From: Gracilibacter sp. | GTDB taxonomy: Bacteria > Bacillota > Desulfitobacteriia > Desulfitobacteriales > Syntrophobotulaceae | DNA: 38,127 nucleotides | Direction: 5' to 3' | Assembly (NCBI GenBank): GCA_024637055.1 | Contig: JAGXFZ010000078.1 | Span: 1-38,127 of the forward strand | Part shown: positions 19,404-29,338 of the stretch, one piece after another | How positions within the stretch are numbered: position 1 is the first letter of the stretch | How the letters are laid out: each line of letters begins with the position of its first letter | Notes under the pieces: model-generated | What the model saw: only the letters and a program-made list of their open reading frames with translations | Database searches by the model: none | What the model was told of the DNA's origin: nothing | Position numbers and translations under genes: made by a program

Positions 19404-20216
19404 TTGACGAACAAGATTCACCCTAGTGCAGTTATCGCCAAAAGTGCTATTATAGGCGAAAACGTAAATATCTCGCCTTTCTGTGTAATAGGAGAAAATA
19501 CCCAAATCGGAGAAGGTAGTATTTTAGGTTCAGGATGTATTCTCGCTGATGGTGTCCAGATCGGAGCTAACTCCAATCTTGGAAACCATGTTACGCTAGG
19601 AGAAGCAACCATTATTGGACCGAATACATATATAGAAAGTAACTCGGTAGTAGGCAGACTTCCGCGTGCCTCAGCTACCAGCACAGTTAAAAATGGATCA
19701 GACTTACAGCCTTTGAAAATGGGTAGTAACTGCATAGTGGGCTGTTCAGTCGTCATTTACGCTGGTACAGTTTTAGATGATGCAGTCTTTGTCGGAGATA
19801 GAAGTCTTATTCGTGAACGCTGTATTCTTGGGAAAAACGTAGTAGTAGGTAGTGGTTGTACCGTGGAAAATGACACGAAGATAGGAGCTTACACCAAGAT
19901 TCAGACCGGTTCTTATATCACTGCCTATATGGAAATAGGGGAGAAAGTTTTTATTGCTCCGATGGTAACCACCACCAATGATAATTATATGGGTAGGACA
20001 GAGAAACGTTTCCAATATATCAAAGGGGCAACTATCAAAAGAGGAGCCCGCATCGGCGGAGGAGCCATACTTCTTCCCGGTGTAGATATAGGTGAAGAGA
20101 CCTTTGTAGCAGCAGGAGCCTTGGTCACCAAGGATACACCTGCCAGAAAAGTAGTAAAAGGTTTCCCGGCCAAACCTGTCAGAGATGTACCGGAAGAAGA
20201 ACTTCTAGATAATTAG
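19404..20216 (+). CDS. Left-handed beta-helix (hexapeptide) acyltransferase, LpxA/WbpD-like
   Basis: Repeated hexapeptide motifs (IGENVNISPFCVIGENTQIGEGS...; GARIGGGAILLPGVDIG). Confidence 0.85.
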   Translation: MTNKIHPSAVIAKSAIIGENVNISPFCVIGENTQIGEGSILGSGCILADGVQIGANSNLGNHVTLGEATIIGPNTYIESNSVVGRLPRASATSTVKNGSDLQPLKMGSNCIVGCSVVIYAGTVLDDAVFVGDRSLIRERCILGKNVVVGSGCTVENDTKIGAYTKIQTGSYITAYMEIGEKVFIAPMVTTTNDNYMGRTEKRFQYIKGATIKRGARIGGGAILLPGVDIGEETFVAAGALVTKDTPARKVVKGFPAKPVRDVPEEELLDN

Positions 20217-20250
20217 GCCATTCATGGCCGTCAGAAAGGAAGGGAAGAGA

Positions 20251-21363
20251 ATGAATATTCCTCTTTTGGATTTAAAAGCACAGTACCTACTTATTAAGGA
20301 AGAAATAGATAATGCTGTTTTGGGCGTCCTTGATTCATGTAGATTTATCCTTGGTCCAGAGGTAAAAACTTTGGAAGATGACATAGCAGCTTATTGTGGA
20401 ACGAAACATGCTATAGCTGTTGCCAATGGCACAGATGCTTTGGTTCTTGCCCTTCAGGCCTGTAAGATCGGCCCTGGAGATGAAGTTATCACCAGCCCTT
20501 TTACCTTCTTCGCCTCAGCAGAAACAATAGCTAACGTCGGGGCTACCCCCGTTTTTGTAGATATCGATCCGCTTACCCTTAATCTAGATGTCAATAAATT
20601 AGAAGAGAAGATAACATCTAGAACCAAAGCTATAATTCCAGTACATATTTTTGGCCAGATGGTAGACATGGACAAGGTTATGGACCTCGCTGGAAAATAT
20701 AAACTCAAAATAATAGAGGATGCCGCTCAAGCTATTGGAGCAGAATATAAAGGTAGAAAAGCTGGTTCCATCGGAGATGCTGGGACATTCAGTTTTTTCC
20801 CTACTAAAAACCTAGGTTGCTACGGTGACGGCGGAATGGTCATTACGAATGACGATGCTGTTGCAGATAAAATTAGAATGCTAAGATTCCACGGTTGCAA
20901 AAGCAAATACTACCACGATGAGATAGGCCATAACAGCCGCTTGGATGAGATACAGGCCGCTATCCTTAGAGTCAAGTTTAAATACCTGGATAAGTGGAAC
21001 CAGACTCGCCGAGAAAAGGCTGAAAACTATGACAAACTTCTAGCTCCCTTAGCCCAGCAGGGTAAACTCACCCTCCCAGTAAAAGATCCGGATGGTGTTC
21101 CGGTATACCATCTCTACGTTCTAAGATCTGACGAACGAGAAAAAATAGCTATCGCCCTGGATGAGAAGGGGATAGCTTGTGGCATATATTATCCACTTCC
21201 TCTGCATATGCAGAATGCTTTTGCTTACCTAGGTTATAACCTTGGAGATCTACCTATAGCAGAAGAAGCCTGCACCCAAGCCCTAGCCATTCCTTGCTAC
21301 CCAGAACTTACCTCGGAACAACAGGAAGACATAGCACAAGTAATCCTCAACGCCCTAGCGTAA
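20251..21363 (+). CDS. DegT/DnrJ/EryC1/StrS aminotransferase (WbpE-like)
   Basis: IPLLDLKAQY...; EDAAQAIGAEYKGRKAGSIGDAGTFSFFPTKNLGCYGDGG. ATG 20251 has the better RBS than listed 20224. Confidence 0.9.
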   Translation: MNIPLLDLKAQYLLIKEEIDNAVLGVLDSCRFILGPEVKTLEDDIAAYCGTKHAIAVANGTDALVLALQACKIGPGDEVITSPFTFFASAETIANVGATPVFVDIDPLTLNLDVNKLEEKITSRTKAIIPVHIFGQMVDMDKVMDLAGKYKLKIIEDAAQAIGAEYKGRKAGSIGDAGTFSFFPTKNLGCYGDGGMVITNDDAVADKIRMLRFHGCKSKYYHDEIGHNSRLDEIQAAILRVKFKYLDKWNQTRREKAENYDKLLAPLAQQGKLTLPVKDPDGVPVYHLYVLRSDEREKIAIALDEKGIACGIYYPLPLHMQNAFAYLGYNLGDLPIAEEACTQALAIPCYPELTSEQQEDIAQVILNALA

Positions 21364-21371
21364 ACAGAGGT

Positions 21372-21396
21372 AGACAGGGGGACGGTTCTTCTGTCT
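21372..21396 (+). repeat. AGACAG-armed member of the repeat family
   Basis: AGACAGGGGGACGGTTCTTCTGTCT. Confidence 0.88.
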
Positions 21397-21455
21397 GGCG
21401 CGACAAAGGCGAAGATAGCAGTTTTTCTGCCTAGGGTAGCAGGAAGAAAGAAACT

Positions 21456-21484
21456 GTAAAGTAAAGAACCGTCCCTAACTTTAC
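21456..21484 (-). repeat. 29-bp GTAAAGT-armed repeat, inverted
   Basis: GTAAAGTAAAGAACCGTCCCTAACTTTAC. Confidence 0.95.
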
Positions 21485-21505
21485 TGACTTTAATAAGGAG
21501 AAAAT

Positions 21506-22876
21506 ATGATTTGGAATAATGGTCTTACAGGAAGGAATGAAATCAGAGTCCTCCTGCTTGTATCTGTCATGCTATCAGCAATGATTCTGCCATCCATACC
21601 GATTCATCCTAAGCTTCCACAGATTCGGGTAGAAGAGTTATTGCTGTTCAGTATATTTGGTCTGAACTTTATCCTTTTCGCCTTGAGAGGTTTCCGTTTT
21701 GGGGAACACGAAAAAGCACAACTCGCAGGACAGAAGAAAGTCCTGAAGATTATATTCTGGCTATTTGGCTTGATGACTACCTCCTATTTTATATCTAATT
21801 TCTACGGAGTATATATCTTAGGGGCAGGTAGTTACGGCATGAGGGATGTCATGGAATTAGTGACATACTTTAAGTATTTCCTTATCCTCACCCTTGTCAT
21901 ATCGATTGATATGGGACAAGCCGAATTTGCCTACATGAAGAATGCTTTTCTTGCAGGTTTAACTTTTCTTATCCTCTTCGGTTGGGGACAACACCTCAAC
22001 ATCCTGAATATGAATTACTGGCTCTCCCCATATTTCAACCAGGTTCATTGGGAACATCTCATAGTTGGTAACCCCGCTAGAATTCTAGGAACCTTTGATA
22101 ACCCCAACTATTTCGCTGTATTCACCGTCATGACCTTGGCCTTTCTTACAGCCTGGTACTTCTTTAAGGATCACAAGGGAAAATTCCCGGTCCTCTTATT
22201 CATTCTCATAGGCTTGGTTATAAAGCTCGAATACCTAACTATCTCAAGGACAAACCTCTTCGGAATAGCCCTGCTTTTTACAATCAGCTGCATTTGGGCT
22301 TTCCTTTACCATAACCGCAATAAAAAGGTTATCATCAAAATAGTCGCCCTTTTCGCCCTCACCATCTTCTTGACGCTCACCGCATCGTCCGACTTTATAA
22401 ACAGAGTCCAAGAAGGGACAGATTTTAGTACGAGTACTTCTGTCCTTGGTCACCTGGCACAATGGGAGACAGCTATAGGTACCATTTGGGAGTCCCCCAT
22501 TTTGGGATGGGGCACCCAAAAAGAAGCCATGACCACCAGGGTAGACAACGAATATGCTCTATTCGCAAGAAGATACGGATTGATAGGAATGTCTATATAC
22601 CTAGCGTTCTTTTTCGTGCCGCTATCCTTAGCGATTAGAAGAGTCCGAGCAACGGTTAGAATATATGGTAAAGCTATTCCATTTGACCTTCCTGTCCTAT
22701 TAAATGCAACATATATTCTATTGTTGCCTTCCATACTATTCTACCTCTTCTGGGCCGGCATCTTTTATAACCTTCAACTCATGACTCTTTTTAGCATAAT
22801 AATAGGTTTGGTGTATAATACAGCTAAGCAACCCGCGATGCTGAGGGAACCTGATATTAAGGCGGTTGGTAAATGA
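21506..22876 (+). CDS. O-antigen ligase/polymerase-family (Wzy/WaaL-like) membrane protein
   Basis: Many TM segments; GWGTQKEAM...EYALFARRYGLIGM region. Confidence 0.75.
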   Translation: MIWNNGLTGRNEIRVLLLVSVMLSAMILPSIPIHPKLPQIRVEELLLFSIFGLNFILFALRGFRFGEHEKAQLAGQKKVLKIIFWLFGLMTTSYFISNFYGVYILGAGSYGMRDVMELVTYFKYFLILTLVISIDMGQAEFAYMKNAFLAGLTFLILFGWGQHLNILNMNYWLSPYFNQVHWEHLIVGNPARILGTFDNPNYFAVFTVMTLAFLTAWYFFKDHKGKFPVLLFILIGLVIKLEYLTISRTNLFGIALLFTISCIWAFLYHNRNKKVIIKIVALFALTIFLTLTASSDFINRVQEGTDFSTSTSVLGHLAQWETAIGTIWESPILGWGTQKEAMTTRVDNEYALFARRYGLIGMSIYLAFFFVPLSLAIRRVRATVRIYGKAIPFDLPVLLNATYILLLPSILFYLFWAGIFYNLQLMTLFSIIIGLVYNTAKQPAMLREPDIKAVGK

Positions 22877-24057
22877 AAGTATTAGTCATATCTCATATGT
22901 ATCCCTCATCTATAAACCCTACGTACGGGATATTTGTTCATAAACAAATTAACGCTTTAAAAAACCAAGGTTGTGAGGTCAAGGTCGTTTCCCCCGTTCC
23001 TTACTCTCCTTGGCCCCTTCCCCTACTAAGGAAAAAATGGGAAATCTATGCCACCACCCCTCGCCAGGAATTCATAGCAGGTCTAGAAGTAATGTATCCC
23101 AGGTACTTAGAATTCCCTGGATCACTACTTCAGGCGTATTCCGGATACTTCATGTACCTTGGACTGCGGAAACTAATTAACAGAATCTATGAGAGATTCC
23201 CATTCGACCTGATTCACGCTCATGTGGCCTTACCCGATGGACAAGCAGCAAGTCTTTTAAAAAAGAAATTCAAAGTTCCTACTGTAGTAACCGTTCACGG
23301 TCAGGACTTTCAGGCTACTATGAACAAAAGCAATAGTTGCCGTAAAATGTTGTTCAAAACCCTAAACACTGTTGATAAAATCATAACCGTCAGCTCTAAA
23401 CTCAAAAATTTAGTCCTAGACGAACCTTTCAGTTCAAAAATAACAGTCGTCAATAATGGAATCGATATAGGGGATTGTCAACCTGATACTTTATCGGATA
23501 AGGATCTTAATGGGAAAAGAATAATAAGCATCTCCAACCTCAAGAAAACCAAAGGAATAGACCTGAACCTAGGAGCTATCTCCACCTTGGTAAGAAAATA
23601 TCCTGACCTCGAGTATTATATCGTAGGCGACGGAGAAGAACGAAATAACCTAGAAAACTTAAGGGATAAATTAAACCTTAAAGACAATGTCTTTTTCCTA
23701 GGGAAACTTGATCATCCTCAAACTATGCGAAAACTTGCGGAAGCCGATGTATTTTCTCTTCCAAGCTGGCAGGAAGGATTCGGAGTAGCCTATATAGAAG
23801 CCATGTCCCAGGGCAAACCTGTGATAGGTGTCCAAGGAGAAGGCATCGCCGATGTAGTTAGCCACGGTAGTAACGGGTTGCTGGTCAAACCTCAGGATGT
23901 TGATGATCTCATCCATAACTTGGATTATCTCCTTAGCGATCGGAGCAAAGCAGAATGCATGGGAGAGGTTGGACGAAAAACAGTTTTAGACGGATATACT
24001 TGGAACCAGAACGCAGTCAAAACTGTTGGAATATACAAGGAAATGCTCTCAGAATGA
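22873..24057 (+). CDS. GT4-type glycosyltransferase
   Basis: SWQEGFGVAYIEAMSQGKPVIG; overlaps upstream stop (ATGA). Confidence 0.9.
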   Translation: MKVLVISHMYPSSINPTYGIFVHKQINALKNQGCEVKVVSPVPYSPWPLPLLRKKWEIYATTPRQEFIAGLEVMYPRYLEFPGSLLQAYSGYFMYLGLRKLINRIYERFPFDLIHAHVALPDGQAASLLKKKFKVPTVVTVHGQDFQATMNKSNSCRKMLFKTLNTVDKIITVSSKLKNLVLDEPFSSKITVVNNGIDIGDCQPDTLSDKDLNGKRIISISNLKKTKGIDLNLGAISTLVRKYPDLEYYIVGDGEERNNLENLRDKLNLKDNVFFLGKLDHPQTMRKLAEADVFSLPSWQEGFGVAYIEAMSQGKPVIGVQGEGIADVVSHGSNGLLVKPQDVDDLIHNLDYLLSDRSKAECMGEVGRKTVLDGYTWNQNAVKTVGIYKEMLSE

Positions 24058-24123
24058 TTTGCATTAGATGATAAATTTTGCCATAATAATAGGACTTGTA
24101 TCTAATACTGTGAGGGAATAAAA

Positions 24124-25293
24124 TTGAAAGTTTGCATCTTAACCTCTGCTCATCCTCCTTTCGATGCCCGAATTTTTTATAAAGAAGCACGTTCTTTACA
24201 AAAAGCGGGTTATGAAGTCGTATTGATTGCCCCTAGCTCGGGGGAGGTACAAGGGGAAGTACAAAAGGAAGAAGTCGTACACGATATTCGCGTAAGATAT
24301 GTACCATCTTTTAAAGGACGAGTCCAAAGAGTTCGCAACCTCAAATATATTTATAACGCCGCATTGGAAGAGAAGGCAGATGTATATCACCTCCATGATC
24401 CAGACCTTATTTTGTATGGATTGAGAATACAAGCGAAACTACATAAGCCGGTTATCTACGATGTTCATGAATACTATGCAGATAGCCTACAAACGCGTTA
24501 TTGGCTTCCTGCTCCTTTAAGAAAACTAGCTGCTTCTTTATTTGAACAAGTGGAGAAAAGTACAGCAAAAAAATTGGCAGGAATCATTACTGTGAATGAC
24601 CATATGAAAGCTCAGTTTAGCAAGGTTAATCCGACTGGTGTTAGCTTGTTTAACTTTCCCCTAACAGAGCAGTTTATTTTCGAGAGACCTACAGCCGAAG
24701 CTGAGAATTGGCAGTCCCAACCAAACATTCTTTATTTGGGCGGGATTAACAAGGAGAGAGGTCTAGAGGTTATATTAGAAGCAATGACACTGGTCACAGA
24801 GAAATACCCTCAAGCTGCCTGTGACTTGGTAGGGCCTGTTAATCTAGCGGGAATCTCTGAGGAATACCTTCCTCTAGAGAATTGGTTGCAAAAAGGCAAT
24901 ATTAAAATTCTAGGCAAGATTCCTTACAGTGAAGTTCCGGCTATTTTGAAAAAAAGCAATATTGCTTTGGTACCGTTGCTTCCCACCCTTAACTACACGA
25001 AGGCTATTCCAGTAAAACTCATAGAATATATGGCAGCAGGCTTGCCAGTAGTGGGCTCACGCTTTGGCCATATTGAAAGAATAATCAAGGAAGATAATTG
25101 TGGTCGCTTGGCTGAGCCAGCCGATCCCAAATCATTAGCCGAAGAGATATGTTATCTGATTGAGAATCCAAATCAAGCCCTGCAATATGCTCAAAATGGA
25201 TGGGATGCTTTCCACAGCAAATACACTTGGGAAAGCGAAGAGAGAAAGCTCCTAGCGCTATATTCTGAAATACTTAATTCTAATAGGAATTGA
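24124..25293 (+). CDS. GT4-type glycosyltransferase
   Basis: HPPFDARIFYKEARSLQKAGYEV; KAIPVKLIEYMAAGLPVVGS. Confidence 0.88.
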   Translation: MKVCILTSAHPPFDARIFYKEARSLQKAGYEVVLIAPSSGEVQGEVQKEEVVHDIRVRYVPSFKGRVQRVRNLKYIYNAALEEKADVYHLHDPDLILYGLRIQAKLHKPVIYDVHEYYADSLQTRYWLPAPLRKLAASLFEQVEKSTAKKLAGIITVNDHMKAQFSKVNPTGVSLFNFPLTEQFIFERPTAEAENWQSQPNILYLGGINKERGLEVILEAMTLVTEKYPQAACDLVGPVNLAGISEEYLPLENWLQKGNIKILGKIPYSEVPAILKKSNIALVPLLPTLNYTKAIPVKLIEYMAAGLPVVGSRFGHIERIIKEDNCGRLAEPADPKSLAEEICYLIENPNQALQYAQNGWDAFHSKYTWESEERKLLALYSEILNSNRN

Positions 25294-25302
25294 AGTGATA
25301 GT

Positions 25303-26730
25303 TTGGATACCCGCCTTATTGGAAAAAATGCAGCCGCATTAGGAATATCTGGAGTACTTGCTAAAGCGATCTCAGCAGTGGTTGGGATTGTTGTTACCCG
25401 CTATCTAGGTCCCGCATCTTATGGTGACTACTCTGCGGCCTATGCCTATGTGGGTAGTTTTATTCTCTTTGCAGAAATCGGGATCAGCCAGCTGATGGTT
25501 CAGGAGGGTTCGCGGAATCCTTCCGTTTTACCCAGATACTTCGGCAACTCATTATTCACTAAAACAATCATTGCTTTTTTGTGCTATATTTTCATGTTAA
25601 TTTTCATGTACCCAGCAGGTTATAGCACAACAGTTAAAACCATGATTGTATTCATAGGAATAGCCGTCTGTTTCAATGCTCTTAATCAATCGGTATATAA
25701 TTACTATCAGGTAGTACAGAAACTTTACAAGGCTGCAGCTTACCAGTTCCTTACCATAGTATTCGTTGCTATCTTTACTATGGTAATTGTCCTAAATGGA
25801 ATGGGAGTTGTAGCAATCACCTTCTCCCACCTATTTAGCTATATAATTATCAGTTTACTTCTCTACCTGGCCCTCAGAAAAGAGATTAAACCTAAGGTTG
25901 AGATAAGCAGTCTCTCTGGAATGGTCAAGAGAGGACTTCCTTTCGGTATACATAGAATCTTTTATGCGCTATTTGCCCAACTCAGCATTCTAGTCTTATC
26001 CCTGATTACCACCAATGTAGAACTAGGAATTTTTGCTGCAGCCTATAAGTTGGTACTAATACTGATCTTCCTACCTAGCCTTATGACCAGTGCCATCTAT
26101 CCGGTGCTTTATCAATTGGGAGACACCGATAAGAATAAGCATCAAGATGTTATCGAGAAAGTATTTAAAGTACTGTCAGCAGTTGGGATAGCAGGGAGCA
26201 CGCTCATTTTTATCCTATCAACACCGCTAATAGTATGGCTATATGATGGCAAGTTTAACGCATCCATCCCCATCCTTATGATTGTGTCTTGGCTTTTGGC
26301 TTTAGAATGCATGAGCTTTTCCCTCGGAGATATCCTTACCACCACGAATCGTCAGTGGCAGAGAACGGTGGTCCAGGGCTCAGCTCTTCTTATACTCTTC
26401 ACTCTTATTATGGTACTATTCCCTCACTTCGGAATTTACGGTGTAGCTTACGCCGTAATTATGGTCGAAGTCTATATTTTCTTATGCTATTATATTCTTG
26501 TACGCAGAGGCGTATATAAGATCCGTATATGGCGACAGCTACCTATCACGATAGTTGCTGCTCTGTTTATGGCAGGTACAGCCTGGATGCTTAAAAGTTG
26601 GAATCCTCTTGTCTCTTCAGCAATAGCTGGAACTGTTTTTTGTACCATCCTTGTAACCTTGGATAAGGATTTCAGACGAATCGGAAATTTCGCTTTAAGG
26701 CAAACACTTAGATTTGTCGGCCGGCATTAA
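25303..26730 (+). CDS. Polysaccharide flippase (Wzx-like, MOP superfamily)
   Basis: About 12-14 TM pattern; ALGISGVLAKAISAVVGIVVTRYLGPASYGDYSAAYAYVG. Confidence 0.85.
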   Translation: MDTRLIGKNAAALGISGVLAKAISAVVGIVVTRYLGPASYGDYSAAYAYVGSFILFAEIGISQLMVQEGSRNPSVLPRYFGNSLFTKTIIAFLCYIFMLIFMYPAGYSTTVKTMIVFIGIAVCFNALNQSVYNYYQVVQKLYKAAAYQFLTIVFVAIFTMVIVLNGMGVVAITFSHLFSYIIISLLLYLALRKEIKPKVEISSLSGMVKRGLPFGIHRIFYALFAQLSILVLSLITTNVELGIFAAAYKLVLILIFLPSLMTSAIYPVLYQLGDTDKNKHQDVIEKVFKVLSAVGIAGSTLIFILSTPLIVWLYDGKFNASIPILMIVSWLLALECMSFSLGDILTTTNRQWQRTVVQGSALLILFTLIMVLFPHFGIYGVAYAVIMVEVYIFLCYYILVRRGVYKIRIWRQLPITIVAALFMAGTAWMLKSWNPLVSSAIAGTVFCTILVTLDKDFRRIGNFALRQTLRFVGRH

Positions 26731-26753
26731 ATAAAAAGACAGGGGGATAAGAA

Positions 26754-28037
26754 ATGTTTGAGTGGATAGCACTTGGAATAACAGTGATCATTCTCGTATT
26801 ACTTATTATCAAGAAACCGTTCTGGCTAGTTCCCTTATTAGCAGTAGCACTTGCCTTAGAAATCTCTACTACCTGGTATCCCAGCCTAGGTATAGACCTG
26901 GGAACAGATCAGAGTATAGTCGGAAAATTATTAGGGATGTTGTCTTTGGCTAAGCTTATCGGCATCGCCTTGATTTTGGCTGCTTTCTCTCGTCTGCTCT
27001 TAATAGAGGACATGAAACGAAAACTGAGTGCGGTTTTTAGCGCCCCCTTAACTATAATCTTAATGATTTTTGTCATCTTAGGTGCAGCTAGTATTGTATA
27101 TTCGTTTGATACTGGAACGACAGTAGTAGCGTCTATTAGGCTCTTAGCTCTTTTCGCAATCTTTCTATCCATCGCCCTTTTTATGGATAAAAAGCATGCT
27201 CTTGTTCCTTTTCAAGCAGTCCACCTAACGGCCATGGCCCTCGCTCCGTTATCCTTTTACGAAGGTTTTACAGGTAATCTTATTTGGCAAAGCGAACAAT
27301 TATTAGGGGATACCATGAAAGTGAACGCAACTTTTGTAGATCCTAATATCTTTGCTCGTTTTATTATTTTGGGGATTGTAGCTAATTTCGTACTTCAGCT
27401 CTATACCAGAGATAAGAGTACAGGACTTCTTTATATGGCAGGTCTCGCTATCCTTATTGCTCAACTAGCCCTCATCTCTGTCTTAAGTGGGATACTGACT
27501 CTTATCGTAATCCTTATCGCAACGCTGATTTTCCTACCTAACAGGAAAGCTGTACTTTGGGTTCTAGGATTAGGTGGTCTGTGTGGTGCTATGGTCTTAA
27601 TAGTTCGGCCTGATCTTTGGGAAGGGATGCTTTTACTCACTCAGAATTTTGGAGTCCAGGAAATCATCGCACTATTCCAAAATCATCCCATATTTGGTAC
27701 AGGGCTGGGTACTTCTTCCTTATCTAACATCAGTGTTGTTATTATTGGAACCGAGTTAGGTATATTAGGTTTGATAGTCTTAGCTGTTCTCTGGTTAATA
27801 CTATTTGGTGGATTGTATTCTCTTTATAGTTTAGGGAATAATCAAATAAGCATATTTAATAATTATTTTAACGAATACTATGTGGGAGTAGGGTACTTTC
27901 TCTGGGCACTGACAGTATTTATCAGTTCTCAGAGCGGGGGGGTATTTTTCGAAGATCCTATACTGTGGCTCAGTTGCGCCTGTCTCGTAATGCTCAGATT
28001 CACCAGAGAATACAATACCACTCTAGAATCATTTTAA
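26754..28037 (+). CDS. Wzy/WaaL-like membrane protein paralogue, probably lacking conserved catalytic residues
   Basis: Aligns by eye with the 29338 (-) protein (ALEIS.TWYP; NATFVDPNIFARF) but has LSG for RGG and a shortened SLSNIS loop. Confidence 0.7.
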   Translation: MFEWIALGITVIILVLLIIKKPFWLVPLLAVALALEISTTWYPSLGIDLGTDQSIVGKLLGMLSLAKLIGIALILAAFSRLLLIEDMKRKLSAVFSAPLTIILMIFVILGAASIVYSFDTGTTVVASIRLLALFAIFLSIALFMDKKHALVPFQAVHLTAMALAPLSFYEGFTGNLIWQSEQLLGDTMKVNATFVDPNIFARFIILGIVANFVLQLYTRDKSTGLLYMAGLAILIAQLALISVLSGILTLIVILIATLIFLPNRKAVLWVLGLGGLCGAMVLIVRPDLWEGMLLLTQNFGVQEIIALFQNHPIFGTGLGTSSLSNISVVIIGTELGILGLIVLAVLWLILFGGLYSLYSLGNNQISIFNNYFNEYYVGVGYFLWALTVFISSQSGGVFFEDPILWLSCACLVMLRFTREYNTTLESF

Positions 28038-28074
28038 ATTAGTTGAATCTAGCCAAACTTTGTGCTTAGTCACT

Positions 28075-28103
28075 GTAAAGTAAAGAACCGTCCCTGACTT
28101 TAC
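28075..28103 (-). repeat. 29-bp GTAAAGT-armed repeat
   Basis: GTAAAGTAAAGAACCGTCCCTGACTTTAC, directly 5' of the SD AGGAGG of the next gene. Confidence 0.95.
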
Positions 28104-28118
28104 TAGGAGGAAAAATCT

Positions 28119-29264
28119 ATGTCATCTCAAAGCCCGCGTGTTTATTTAGCTAAACCTCATATGAGTGGCTACGAACAAGAGTATATTGAAAGTGCATTTG
28201 CAACAAATTGGATAGCCCCGTTAGGTCCTAATGTGGATGAGTTTGAAAAGGAAGTTTCCCAATACACGGGAATCCAAGGAGCTCTAGCCTTATCTTCTGG
28301 TTCGGCAGCAATTCATTTGGGCTTAAAGCTCTTAGGGGTAGGAAGAGGAGATAGGGTTTTTTGTTCTTCCCTAACTTTTATAGCTACTGCCAATCCCATT
28401 ATTTACGAAGGTGGAGAACCCGTTTTTATAGATTCTGAGCCAGAGAGTTGGAATATGTCGCCTCAGGCTCTGGAAAAAGCATTCCATACTGCCCAAAAAG
28501 AAGGCAAACTTCCCAAAGCGGGTATCATCGTAGACCTCTATGGGCAAAGTGCAGATATGCAACCGCTTCTAGAGATATTTGACGCTTATAACGTCCCCGT
28601 TCTCGAGGACGCCGCAGAAGCCTTCGGCGCAACCTATCAGGGGCAACCCTGTGGGAAACTTGCTAAGCTTTCCGTCTTATCATTTAACGGTAATAAAATA
28701 ATCACCACATCCGGCGGAGGAATGCTCTTATCAGATGACCTCCAAGCGATGGAAAAAGCCCGTTTCTGGGCAACCCAAGCAAGAGATAAAGCCAGACACT
28801 ATGAACATAGTGAAATCGGCTACAACTACCGTCTTAGTAACGTCCTTGCCGGTATAGGCAGAGGACAACTAAAAGTCTTGGAAGATAGAGTAAAAGCCAA
28901 AAGACGGATTTTTGACACGTATTATCAAGCCCTTAAGCATATAGACGGAATCACATTTATGCCCGAAGCACCTTTTGGCAGATGTAATCGTTGGTTAACA
29001 ACATTAACCTTAGACCCCCAAATAATCAAAGTAACACCCAACCAAATCATAGATAAATTAGAAGAAGATAACATAGAAGCAAGACCTGTCTGGAAACCCC
29101 TACACAGACAACCGGTATTTAAAAACTGCCAGTACTATACCCACGAAGAAGGAAATAGCATATCAGACTACTTGTTCGAGAACGGCATCTGCCTGCCCTC
29201 CGGCACCAACATGACCCAAGAAGACCAAGATAGAGTCATCCAGATTATCAGAAATACCATATAA
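28119..29264 (+). CDS. DegT/DnrJ/EryC1/StrS aminotransferase (PglE-like)
   Basis: RVYLAKPHMSGYEQEYIESAFATNWIAPLGPNVDEFE; SFNGNKIITTSGGGML. Confidence 0.88.
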   Translation: MSSQSPRVYLAKPHMSGYEQEYIESAFATNWIAPLGPNVDEFEKEVSQYTGIQGALALSSGSAAIHLGLKLLGVGRGDRVFCSSLTFIATANPIIYEGGEPVFIDSEPESWNMSPQALEKAFHTAQKEGKLPKAGIIVDLYGQSADMQPLLEIFDAYNVPVLEDAAEAFGATYQGQPCGKLAKLSVLSFNGNKIITTSGGGMLLSDDLQAMEKARFWATQARDKARHYEHSEIGYNYRLSNVLAGIGRGQLKVLEDRVKAKRRIFDTYYQALKHIDGITFMPEAPFGRCNRWLTTLTLDPQIIKVTPNQIIDKLEEDNIEARPVWKPLHRQPVFKNCQYYTHEEGNSISDYLFENGICLPSGTNMTQEDQDRVIQIIRNTI

Positions 29265-29274
29265 AGTTAGGGAC

Positions 29275-29338
29275 GTAAAGTTAGGGACGGTTCTTTACTT
29301 TACATTTTCGTAAAGTAAAGAACCGTCCCTAACTTTAC
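29275..29338. repeat. Inverted pair of 29-bp repeats forming a perfect 29-bp stem with 6-nt loop
   Basis: 29275-29303 and 29310-29338 are exact reverse complements, between convergent genes. Confidence 0.95.

Noticed and set aside
22244-22734. Overlapping minus-strand ORFs inside the Wzy-like gene
   Set aside because: No recognisable domains; these and the other antisense ORFs in the track look like by-products of the coding-strand codon usage.
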